DNA from: Flavobacterium tyrosinilyticum
GTDB taxonomy: Bacteria > Bacteroidota > Bacteroidia > Flavobacteriales > Flavobacteriaceae
Direction of reading: 5' to 3'
DNA length: 64,000 nucleotides
Assembly: GCF_023656565.1 (NCBI RefSeq)
Contig: NZ_JAMOKG010000003.1
Span: 558,001 to 622,000, forward strand
Positions 56,501-64,000 of this stretch are shown piece by piece (position 1 is the stretch's first letter; each line of letters starts with the position of its first letter). The position numbers were made by a program, and so were the translations under genes. Below the pieces are notes generated by a model that had not been told where the DNA came from, did not search any database, and saw only the letters and a list, made by a program, of their open reading frames with translations.

Positions 56501-59178
56501 AACTTAAATGCAGGATCATTAATCTGTTTCCAATCTAAATGGTTTAAAAGAGTACTTGTGGTACTGTAATCCATTAAGAAACTAGTACTGCCTTCGGCTG
56601 TTTTATACTGTTCAAAAGGATGTTCTAGCTTAAAGATTCCATGCCCTAACTCATGAGCTGCAGTAGCAAGATTTTCTTTGCCATTATTAGCTTTCGCGAA
56701 TACATATCCAAATTGTCCATTTAAACGCATATATCCATCTTGTTTCGTGCTAGAAATCTTGTTTGTAATAAACAAAACATAACCGTCACGCGAACCTTGA
56801 TATGATGCATTTATCTTTAGCTGTTCTGCACTGTAAGTAGAAGTAATAGTATTTTTCTCGGTTTGAATTACATTGCCTGAAACTATCTTATCTATATTAA
56901 AAATAGCTTCCTTCTTAAAGTTAATTTTAACGCCTATCTTGCTATAAATCCTTTGTGTTTCAGCAATAATTTCATTTAACTTATTTGCAGAGATATCATC
57001 AGTAGGAACCAAGGCCACATTAACATCTTTTGGCGAAATATGCACTAGCATAAATGCACCAATAACCTGCCATTTCTTACCTTGTTTTACGGTGGCTAAT
57101 ATTTGTTCTTCGGCATACGTTAGACTTCCTTTTACAGTAAGAACAAATATTTTATCATTCCTTGTAAAGTCAATTTTTGCTCCATTCTGGGTTTTAAAAA
57201 CTATGCTATCTAATTTTATATTAGAATCTGTAACATTTACTGTAGCAACAACTGTATCTGAATCGCCATTTAAAACTGCTTTATAAGGCAATACGTTATC
57301 GCCTGCTTTGGCATACAATTTCTTTAGCGCTGCAGATGCATTTTCTGGCATTACATCAAAAGCATACTTGCTTCCGTTTCCAGAAAAAGCAATCGAAATA
57401 CCTTTGGCGGTAAATGCTGTGGCTTGACCACTTTTATCTACGCCATCTGTATTTTCTGGCGATGGTTTGCCTCCTTCGGCAACTGCAACACCTTGATTGC
57501 TTCCATTTCCTTCACTGTCTACCGTGTAAACTTTTGGAGGAACAACAACTTTTCCGTCTTTATCGACAACACCGCTGTCTGTAATTACAGTATCTTTTCC
57601 GCCAGGAATAGTTATCTGCTCGCCGTCAACACCATTTACAAGTATATCTCCATTAGCATTAATGATAATATCTTTAATTACAAAAGGAACTTTTTCTTCA
57701 ATTTGTCCACCTTTACCCTCACCAGTGAAATCTTCAATGTCGGTAACATTTTTCCAATCTGGGTTATAGCTTGTTTCTACAACACCACTGATCAATTGAT
57801 AATCAGTATTGATTACAATATCCTTAAACTCTACTGCAATTTTAGTATCGGCTAAATAAGGAACAATGATATATCCGAGTCCAGAATATGGGCTGTTTTC
57901 TCCTCTAAGTTCTAAAATAGTTACAGGAAAATCGCCAGCCTTAAATGTCTCGCTTTGAATTAAATTGGTTAGCGGTTTTTGGTTCTGGATATTGATTTGC
58001 GGAACGATACCACAATTGTATGCAGGAACACCACTACTTTCTGTTGGTGTAGTAAAAGTGCTTATGTTAGAATAAGTAAACGACTGAATTCCGTCTTCAG
58101 CTGGATCACAGCTCGATCCCACTCTAAATTCATAGGTTACTCCTGGCTCTAAATTGGTAATTAAACTTTGTTTGTTTAAACTATTTGACGAGAACCACTG
58201 TGCATTACGAACACCTTGTTTTTTATATTGTACCTGATAGCGCGTATGCTCTGGCACTCCTTCCCAAGTTATTTTTACACTTTTTGAACTTTGGGATTCG
58301 CTCAATAAAAATGTCGGCGCGGTACATGAAGCCGTATATTTAAAAGAATATATTTCGCTATATCCGTCATTTTTAAAAACAGCATTTTCTGAAAGTCCCG
58401 TTGTCGAAATCGCTCGTACTCTCCATGCGTAACGCAAACCTGGAGTAAGTATTGGCATACTTAAATTGTACAAAACAGCGGTTCCAAATAAAGTTTCTTC
58501 GTATAAAGTCGGCGACATTTGAAACCCAATTTGAGGATCTAATGTTGGATCTAGAAGTTGTTTTAGCTCAAATTTATACGAAACATTTGTTGCGTTGATC
58601 TGACGCGGCGTCCAAGTAAATAAAATATTAGGAAACTCTGTCGAAGCAATTTGTTCGTTTTTTTGCGGTGTATTTAATAACGGCGGATCATTTAATATCA
58701 GGTATAAACTAGCACAGCTTTTTTGAGATATTTTCTGATTCGTTACAAAATCGTACATCTCAAAACAAAAATTGTACATTCCTTCTGGCAGCGGATTCGC
58801 ATATTGCGCTGCAGATATTCCTTGCAGGTTTTCTAACCTAAAAAGCGATGCAATATCGACATTGGTTAAGGTTTGCAGTTCCCCTCCATTTATATATATT
58901 GGTCTTTGTTCCTGTGCATAATCAGAGGTTTGGATATTTAATCCGTTGCCTTGTATGTACAGTTTTAAGCGTACTCTTCTTTGCGAGATAGAGATATCGG
59001 TTGGATTAATCAACAATTGCATCTTCGTATCCATGCTTGTTGCATAATCGGATATTTTGACGCTATACGGACTATTAAAAACTGGTGTTAATTGAACTGG
59101 ATATAATTGTGCATATCCAACTGTATTAAAAAACAGAAATAGAACAAAGAAATATAGGTTGCTGAAAAGGTTCTTCAT
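53584..59178 (-). CDS. Secreted polymorphic toxin: Fn3-like domains, metzincin-like protease, C-terminal nuclease candidate
   Basis: 1864 aa. Signal peptide to GYAQ (residue 23). An Fn3-like pair lies at about 180-375 (FTWTPRQINATNVSYKFELK; VKITWEGVPEHTRYQVQYKK). A protease-like domain follows with HELGHGIFKLEHP, His842, Glu843, His846 and His853, and a possible Met-turn FLMDYS about 20 residues later. Spacing to the third His is one residue longer than in typical metzincins. Residues 1250-1600 are a helical linker. The last 150 residues hold FDVEL (Asp1755) and LEYKSYK (Glu1769, Lys1771): D-x13-ExK as in PD-(D/E)xK nucleases. It sits between a T9SS adhesin gene, which ends 3 bases before it, and a propeller gene one base after. 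No T9SS sorting domain is seen in it. Confidence 0.7.
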   Translation of the reverse strand: MKNLFSNLYFFVLFLFFNTVGYAQLYPVQLTPVFNSPYSVKISDYATSMDTKMQLLINPTDISISQRRVRLKLYIQGNGLNIQTSDYAQEQRPIYINGGELQTLTNVDIASLFRLENLQGISAAQYANPLPEGMYNFCFEMYDFVTNQKISQKSCASLYLILNDPPLLNTPQKNEQIASTEFPNILFTWTPRQINATNVSYKFELKQLLDPTLDPQIGFQMSPTLYEETLFGTAVLYNLSMPILTPGLRYAWRVRAISTTGLSENAVFKNDGYSEIYSFKYTASCTAPTFLLSESQSSKSVKITWEGVPEHTRYQVQYKKQGVRNAQWFSSNSLNKQSLITNLEPGVTYEFRVGSSCDPAEDGIQSFTYSNISTFTTPTESSGVPAYNCGIVPQINIQNQKPLTNLIQSETFKAGDFPVTILELRGENSPYSGLGYIIVPYLADTKIAVEFKDIVINTDYQLISGVVETSYNPDWKNVTDIEDFTGEGKGGQIEEKVPFVIKDIIINANGDILVNGVDGEQITIPGGKDTVITDSGVVDKDGKVVVPPKVYTVDSEGNGSNQGVAVAEGGKPSPENTDGVDKSGQATAFTAKGISIAFSGNGSKYAFDVMPENASAALKKLYAKAGDNVLPYKAVLNGDSDTVVATVNVTDSNIKLDSIVFKTQNGAKIDFTRNDKIFVLTVKGSLTYAEEQILATVKQGKKWQVIGAFMLVHISPKDVNVALVPTDDISANKLNEIIAETQRIYSKIGVKINFKKEAIFNIDKIVSGNVIQTEKNTITSTYSAEQLKINASYQGSRDGYVLFITNKISSTKQDGYMRLNGQFGYVFAKANNGKENLATAAHELGHGIFKLEHPFEQYKTAEGSTSFLMDYSTTSTLLNHLDWKQINDPAFKLYAFQSQSSGEKVDKEFVLKEDGYFLTPANKLIKLSKGTEIIFTCDQPQSINNGALFSFKTPDGVYWHSTLNPNKGVIETSFKGYFKATAEGWDKDKKTGNLIPYSDSNFKYNSAGKYAVYIINMLSIDNQKKEYHILKQEMQLSAQQISTTNSFIGNITKLSYEGNNGLVETISSTGCSTKPGDENNDNIADISYKDYLAGLGKVANKGYREDLVEVNASESHLYDYSGVISANEKLKVFAQIQNISDKSGLVAKIFITDAQTLPTKKKEVTDYLAKLSGSQIAVWVDFDSSGKATVKTILGSSVSGSGNKDVNKFLALLSEVIPKFDGTYTYFNPLTAILDGVASIVTKAKIPERFFNPEITTKDYNPVLFYVSLVDPFAWSLLINDQVLAEWNISITNSKEVNMNHIYFAFKCGIWNGFVDQVKGLAEMAAIVTNIIDGGERAGEMWEGLKKLGIFCTSTTKDEVCIWSLIKKSHTGQACQIAETVGYDVANIITIAASFTKAGKIAQISQVMESLDVINLIMKGAGKFINVTVKTTGTVIKFSYTVTKAFIKPGFKIVKGGVPYCVVFPIIIDLTENVDNAVNKARELLKKAELDGQLTIVTPADMDGNVIAEIVVNGEKTKVLLNESEEKLRKSVGELIEEASETLLARLKKLGLTEDEINNVLDKIGNSLDNTNKLTNILEKAPFKDDLAKLKVFLNDITQSADLQDLIREGKDFSKEWYLLKKAGRDSKLLRSRATIESISEIINDASMRKILGSEMDDIIEKFITAHKDSGWGWNKFSLQEHMRMLKVIANRYEGVQGFNKSLRDALNNPLPSMQDGLWHMMKDLEKRGIPREKIKAFDLEFDADDLPCLKCKFDVELNGTGNELKYLEYKSYKNASKISKPQFLNYISMVDNLDQLQYIFNKSKLSLEEVRTGMKEFLKTNKQDLWKVIKNKPNILKELKIEDILDLDDDALEAIARRITNTN

Positions 59179-59181
59179 TTT

Positions 59182-62100
59182 TTAATTGATGATAATTTTT
59201 TTAACCAATGTTTGCTGTCCCGTCTCCAATACGACAATATATACTCCAGATTGTAATGAAGTATTAAAATCTACTTCGTACTTTTTCTTTCCTGACTCTT
59301 GTTTTTGAATCATCGTATTTTGTCCAGAAGAGGAGAACAGTCTTAAATTTATCGCACTGTTGTTTTCTAAATTTACAATTGCTTTAAAATTACCATTGTT
59401 CGGATTTGGGGTTACAATAAAATCTATAATAAATTGAGATGCCGTTTCGGTATTTGGCAATGTACCGCGTTTTTCTACCATAATATTTTTGGTATAAACT
59501 GCATAACATTCTCCTTGTGTCTGCTTTAAACCTATTGAATACACTCCAATTGCATCAAACTTTAAGGTGATGTATTTTTCTTTTTGCTCAACAACTTTTA
59601 CTCCATTTGGAACAACCCAATCTGTACTTTCTCCAAAAGGGCTGCTGGTGTTAACCAAAATTACTTCCTCGTCTAAATAGGCTTGAGAACTCAATAAAAA
59701 TTCTGCACTAATGGCCATCTGGCTCGTTTTTATCACAATTTCATCTTCGCCAATACACCCTAAAGAAGAAGTCACTTTTACATGATACGTTCCTGCTTTA
59801 GACACATTGATTTTTGCTTCATTTGAAGTGAATCCGTTTGTAGAAGTCCAACTATATTTTGCTGGCGGATCTTTAATTGAAGCATCTAAATCTAGACTTT
59901 GGTCAATACATAAAGTTCGATCTGGACCAACGTTGACAATAACTGGCTCAGGATCTTTTAAAACAAATCGCTTTTTGTAAACGCAACACTCTGGACAAGT
60001 AATCGTAACTTCATAATTTCCAGCCGTAAGATTATTTAAATCTTTGGTAACTGCTCCTGTATTCCATAAATACGTATAAGGCAAATTACCTCCTGTAACA
60101 TTAAGTTCTATAGATCCGTCGTTTCCTTTATAGCAAATAGGATTTTTAACCGTTTCCGTTGATAGTATTCCGTTTGGATCTCCCACAAAAATACTTCCCT
60201 GAACCACGCATCCTTTTGCATCTGTCGCTATTACAAAATAATTGTTTGTGGTAATGTTTTCTATTTTAGAAGTTGTTTCTCCGTTTGTCCATTCGTATGT
60301 ATAAGGCGGCGTTCCACCTGTTACATGTGCTTCTGCCCAACCGTCATCTCCAGTCGTACAGCCCACATCAAACTTCGTAAAGGTTAATTTCAACTGATCT
60401 GGTTGTGGAATATACTTTTCGGCATCAATTTCTTTCACTAAAACATTATTCACATAAGTTCCCAGTTTTATTCCGTTGGCGTCTTCAATGTTTAGTGCAT
60501 AAGTTCCTTCAGAAAGATATTCAGCTGTATCTCCTGTATTATTCCAGATAGCCCAAGAACCGTTGGCTTGTTTTTTCTTCCAAGTGTAATAATAAGGCAA
60601 TCCATTATTTTTCTCTTTATTAAGCTGAATACCTCCTGTTACATTCGCTTTTAAAATTCCGTCTTGCGACTCATCTCTTTGATTATCTAGAGGATTAGCA
60701 TCAATCTCGTTTCCAAATTCGTTGCTCACATTACAAGAAATAGTGCGAATCACTTCAAAAGTGACTTCAATCGGATCCGGATCGTCTAATTCAATAACGG
60801 AATTAGCTACGGTACAACTCGTTTTATTTGTCGCCGCATTGTAATTAGCATCACGTACCGTTAAAGTATAAGTTTCTTCAGGAAGTCCTGTTAATGATAT
60901 TCTATAAATACTATTTTCAAAACTTGTTGTAAAACTAGTTTGCACTACTCCTTTACTATTTTTCCATTCAAACCAATATGTATTGTCTGCTGCAATAGTT
61001 CCGCCATTAACCTCAACTACAATTTTTCCATTTGTTGCTTTGTAGAAACTCGGATTTACAACCTCTGTATATTTAATCGCAAGCGGCGCTTTTGGCTGAT
61101 CAATAAAAACTTCAGCATAAGCCGTACAGCCTTTTTCGTCTTTTGCAATTACCCAATAATTTCCAGTTTTTAAAACGGTATTTTTGTCCGATTTAACTTC
61201 ATTAGACCATTCGTAAGTGTATTTTCCGCTTCCTCCTTCTGCAGTTGCAGTTGCCCATCCGTCATTACCTCCATTACAAAAAACATCTCCTTTTTCTATT
61301 TTCACAGACAATACTGGAGGCTGATCCATAAATTGTGTAACATCTATCGCCTCTGCAAGCTCATTGTTAACATAAGTTCCTAAAACGATTCCATTTCTGT
61401 CTTTTACATTAAGCGCATAAGTTCCATAAGAAAGATTTGAAGCTGTTTCTCCTTTTATATTCGTTAAGTTAATCCAAGAACCATCGTCCTTTTGTTTTTT
61501 CCAATAAAAATAATAAGGCAATCCATTATTTTCATCTGATGGAAGCGGAATTCCACCTGTAACATGAGCCTTCAAAATTCCATCTTGAGATTCATCTCTT
61601 TGATCATCTTTTGGAGTTGTATCGGTATTGTCTCCAAACTCATTTTTGGCATTACAAGAAATAGTCTGAACAATTTTGAAAACCACTTTTATAGGATCTG
61701 GTTCTGTCAATTGAACTTCAGATTCTGCAACCGTACAATTAACTGTCTGGCCTTTCGCTTCATTATAATTTTTATCTGTTACAGTCAAATAATAAAAATC
61801 TGCTGGCACGTTATTTAAGGTGATCGTATAAACTCCATTTATTACTTCTGCAGTTGGATTTTGTACCTTTCCTGTCGAATTTTTCCACTCATAATTATAT
61901 AGTCTGCCTTCATTTGATGCAGGATCAAATTCTGTTCCTCCCTTTATTTCTGCTATAATTTTACCATTCGAACCACCTGAAAAAGTAGGAGGTTTTAATG
62001 TTTCATAATTAATACTTACAGCAAAATCAGGCTCATCTATATCTATATCTAATGTGCTAAAACATCCATTTTCATCAGTTACCTCAATAGTATATGTTCC

Positions 62101-63999
62101 TTTAATTAAATTCGATATTTTATTTTCATCGACAGTTCCTTCTCCTGTATTATACCATTTATATGTATAAACACCAGTTCCTCCTATTGCAGTTACAGTT
62201 GCCCATCCGTTATTGCCTTTATGACACGAAACATCTCCCCAAGTATAGGATAGCTGTATTTTATCAGGTTCAGAAATTTTTTGAATAGCTGCTTTTGCTT
62301 CTAAGAGTTTTTCTGTATCGTAAGTTCCTTGTACTATTCCATTAGCATCTTCAACATTTAAAGAGTAGGAACCTTCAGAAAGATTTTCGGCAAGTAGTTT
62401 TTTATACTCAGACAATTCATCCCATTCTTTGGTATCCTCATTATATTTTGACCAGAAAATTTTATAAGGCTGACCACCATTATTTCCTCCTTCAAATGGC
62501 ACACCTCCGCTTACTGTAGCTTTTAATATTCCATCTGCAGATTTACTTTCGCCACCAATCGGATTTAGACTTTCTGAATTACAGGAAATCTTTTGCTCCA
62601 CTGTAATATCAACTTTAATCGGATCGGGATCAATTAATGTAACTTCTAAATTTGGATCTATTTGTTGATCTATCAAACAATTTCTTTCATCTGTTACAGA
62701 TAATTTATAAGTATCGGCGGGAACGTTCTTTAATGAAATGGTAAAAACATTATTCGCAAATTGAGTAGATGACTTACTTGCATCGATCTTATCATTTTTA
62801 CTATTTGTCCAAATAAAAGCATACGAATTACCTTTTATAGGCGTTCCACCCGAAATTGAAGCTGTTATTGTACCATTTTCCGCTTTATGAAAAGTAGGAT
62901 TCGATTTTGAAACTTTACCTTCTACAATAAGTGGCCCGTCAGGCTGGGTAATTTCTTCTGATAATTCTTTTTCCTTGTTTTCTGGCGTTAGCGCTATACA
63001 GCCAAGTATGTCAGATGCATCTTTTATTTTTCGAACTTTAACATAATGATAGCCTAATGTAAGACCTTCTATAGAAGTTGTCGCTCCATTTTCAAAATCT
63101 TTCCAATTTACCCCATGATCGGTAGAATATTGAAAAATGCCATTTTTTGCTCCTCCAGTAGCCGTTACCGTTATTGCACCGTCTAAACCTCCATGACAAT
63201 TAATATCATTCTTTTTCTTAATCGAAAAATCTACAGGATCTGGTGTGCCTATATTAAATATATAAGGGCTACTGTCTATATATATAGAGCTCGTAGTGGC
63301 ATCATTAATAAATCCAGCAAATGTTAGGCTATACTTCCCTTTTTCAAAATTACATGGTGCTATAAAATTACTTCCATTAAATGAGTTCTTATCTGCTTGT
63401 CCGGAACAAATTACGTCGGTCCAAACATTTAGAATTTCATCAAAACGTTTAATACTAAAAATCAATTTTTCGGTATTAAATAAAGGTCTGTTGAATTTTA
63501 CATTCACTTTAGCATCATTAGAACCAAAACATCTCATTTCTTGTTCTTGATAAGATTCAATTAAAGGAGCTGATTGGCGCACGATATAAGTAACCGTATT
63601 AGAGACAGAAGTACATGCTAATTGTCTAATATAAATCTTTTTACCATGATATTCTCCTGCTGCATCACCTAGAATATCTTTTGCACTAGCTGTAAAACTA
63701 GACTTTGTTGCAAATTGTGGCATGTTAACCCAACCATATGGATTTGTATAATCAAATGAATACTGCCAATTATATTCTGAACTGTCAAACCCTGTATTAG
63801 AGCTTACCGTAACTTTAGTGTCTGTTGGCAAATCATTTTTACTCGCAGGATCAACAATTACAAGAACGGGACGAATCTTTATGTTAAATGAAGATGTACC
63901 AAGTCCATCCCCGTCACTGCCTACATTTCTATATTCTTTAAATTCAAAATCATCATTATAGCAAAGAAATCTATCTCTTCTCGTAACTCTCCCCATATT
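59182..63999 (-). CDS. SprB-like repeat adhesin with T9SS type A sorting domain, 5' end outside window
   Basis: At least 1605 residues are in the window. The frame runs off the edge, and the ATG at 63996 has no signal peptide after it, so the true start lies beyond. The protein is a series of Ig-like SprB-type repeats (pattern: CNGGNDGWATATAEGGSGKY then TYEWSN), then an Ig/PKD-like stretch near the end (VNVGPDRTLCIDQSLDLDAS), and a C-terminal T9SS sorting domain (TPNPNNGNFKAIVNL to QSGVYIVVLETGQ, ending in KIIIN). Three tandem units of about 308 residues dominate the middle. SprB-family proteins are cell-surface adhesins used in gliding. It ends 3 bases before the toxin start, so both are probably co-transcribed. 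Confidence 0.85.
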   Translation of the reverse strand, partial: NMGRVTRRDRFLCYNDDFEFKEYRNVGSDGDGLGTSSFNIKIRPVLVIVDPASKNDLPTDTKVTVSSNTGFDSSEYNWQYSFDYTNPYGWVNMPQFATKSSFTASAKDILGDAAGEYHGKKIYIRQLACTSVSNTVTYIVRQSAPLIESYQEQEMRCFGSNDAKVNVKFNRPLFNTEKLIFSIKRFDEILNVWTDVICSGQADKNSFNGSNFIAPCNFEKGKYSLTFAGFINDATTSSIYIDSSPYIFNIGTPDPVDFSIKKKNDINCHGGLDGAITVTATGGAKNGIFQYSTDHGVNWKDFENGATTSIEGLTLGYHYVKVRKIKDASDILGCIALTPENKEKELSEEITQPDGPLIVEGKVSKSNPTFHKAENGTITASISGGTPIKGNSYAFIWTNSKNDKIDASKSSTQFANNVFTISLKNVPADTYKLSVTDERNCLIDQQIDPNLEVTLIDPDPIKVDITVEQKISCNSESLNPIGGESKSADGILKATVSGGVPFEGGNNGGQPYKIFWSKYNEDTKEWDELSEYKKLLAENLSEGSYSLNVEDANGIVQGTYDTEKLLEAKAAIQKISEPDKIQLSYTWGDVSCHKGNNGWATVTAIGGTGVYTYKWYNTGEGTVDENKISNLIKGTYTIEVTDENGCFSTLDIDIDEPDFAVSINYETLKPPTFSGGSNGKIIAEIKGGTEFDPASNEGRLYNYEWKNSTGKVQNPTAEVINGVYTITLNNVPADFYYLTVTDKNYNEAKGQTVNCTVAESEVQLTEPDPIKVVFKIVQTISCNAKNEFGDNTDTTPKDDQRDESQDGILKAHVTGGIPLPSDENNGLPYYFYWKKQKDDGSWINLTNIKGETASNLSYGTYALNVKDRNGIVLGTYVNNELAEAIDVTQFMDQPPVLSVKIEKGDVFCNGGNDGWATATAEGGSGKYTYEWSNEVKSDKNTVLKTGNYWVIAKDEKGCTAYAEVFIDQPKAPLAIKYTEVVNPSFYKATNGKIVVEVNGGTIAADNTYWFEWKNSKGVVQTSFTTSFENSIYRISLTGLPEETYTLTVRDANYNAATNKTSCTVANSVIELDDPDPIEVTFEVIRTISCNVSNEFGNEIDANPLDNQRDESQDGILKANVTGGIQLNKEKNNGLPYYYTWKKKQANGSWAIWNNTGDTAEYLSEGTYALNIEDANGIKLGTYVNNVLVKEIDAEKYIPQPDQLKLTFTKFDVGCTTGDDGWAEAHVTGGTPPYTYEWTNGETTSKIENITTNNYFVIATDAKGCVVQGSIFVGDPNGILSTETVKNPICYKGNDGSIELNVTGGNLPYTYLWNTGAVTKDLNNLTAGNYEVTITCPECCVYKKRFVLKDPEPVIVNVGPDRTLCIDQSLDLDASIKDPPAKYSWTSTNGFTSNEAKINVSKAGTYHVKVTSSLGCIGEDEIVIKTSQMAISAEFLLSSQAYLDEEVILVNTSSPFGESTDWVVPNGVKVVEQKEKYITLKFDAIGVYSIGLKQTQGECYAVYTKNIMVEKRGTLPNTETASQFIIDFIVTPNPNNGNFKAIVNLENNSAINLRLFSSSGQNTMIQKQESGKKKYEVDFNTSLQSGVYIVVLETGQQTLVKKIIIN
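60170..62950 (-). repeat. Three tandem repeats of about 925 bp within the adhesin gene
   Basis: Equivalent points, the DPDPI or EPDPI motifs, fall near 62621, 61694 and 60773, spacing 927 and 921 bases. Each unit (about 308 aa) holds a PxFxxxxNG SprB-like domain, the DPDPIxV segment with SCN and DESQDGILKAxVTGG, a YY(F/T)WKK insert, a TYALN block and a second GGxDGWAxA domain. Units two and three are the most alike (shared DNQRDESQDGILK and NNGLPYY). The outer boundaries are approximate. Confidence 0.75.
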
Positions 64000-64000
64000 A

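Noticed and set aside
57424-57855. 143-codon open frame opposite the toxin gene
   Set aside because: Its Ile/Tyr/Asn/Phe-rich composition is that of antisense AT-rich coding sequence; the toxin frame is intact through it.

Overview
The window looks like chromosome of an AT-rich Bacteroidota, most likely Flavobacterium or a close relative. Supporting signs are the SusC/SusD pair, a type IX secretion (T9SS) C-terminal sorting domain, SprB-type repeats, A-rich leaders in place of Shine-Dalgarno sites, and promoters of the Bacteroidota form (TTG, about 19 bases, TAnnTTTG). I saw no rRNA, tRNA, CRISPR array, transposase or phage structural gene.

Region 1 (2-14607, plus strand) is a tight operon: the tail of an M64-like peptidase, then four very large proteins (1134, 1135, 1921 and 603 aa) with overlapping or near-touching ends. 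None of the four has a signal peptide and one carries a central membrane segment. I recognise them only as uncharacterised families that travel together. This is one of two candidate undescribed systems here.

Region 2 (14745-29777, minus strand) is a xylan/arabinoxylan utilisation locus: GH8, GH43 (broken by one in-frame TGA), SusD, SusC, then GH97, GH43, a CE6-CE1 double esterase and another GH43. Two operons share a LacI-type operator (AATCGGTT core) placed on the -33 element; a third copy lies in the gap between them. The regulator itself is not in the window.

Region 3 (30195-38992) is ordinary accessory metabolism and regulation: an AraC regulator with a DoxX-like membrane protein, an SDR, a TetR regulator and a second SDR that share a 22-bp operator, a VOC/SnoaL protein with a third SDR, a Crp-type regulator and a DHA2-type MFS exporter.

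Region 4 (39145-49973, minus strand) holds exported proteins: an unknown 279-aa protein, a TIG/beta-propeller lipoprotein, then a PKD lipoprotein, an outer-membrane barrel with a long helical tail, and a 1562-aa secreted giant. By eye the giant has a co-linear core resembling the first giant of region 1, which suggests a shared fold used once inside and once outside the cell.

Region 5 (50142-64000, minus strand) looks like a polymorphic toxin locus. A SprB-like, T9SS-sorted adhesin (5' end outside the window) is followed 3 bases later by a 1864-aa secreted protein with Fn3-like domains, a metzincin-like HExxH site and a C-terminal PD-(D/E)xK-like nuclease candidate. Behind it lie two paralogous beta-propeller proteins separated by 240-bp direct repeats, the 14-codon stump of a third paralog, a SUKH-like protein and a colicin-immunity (Im7/Im9-like) protein: an immunity array with traces of cassette duplication and loss.
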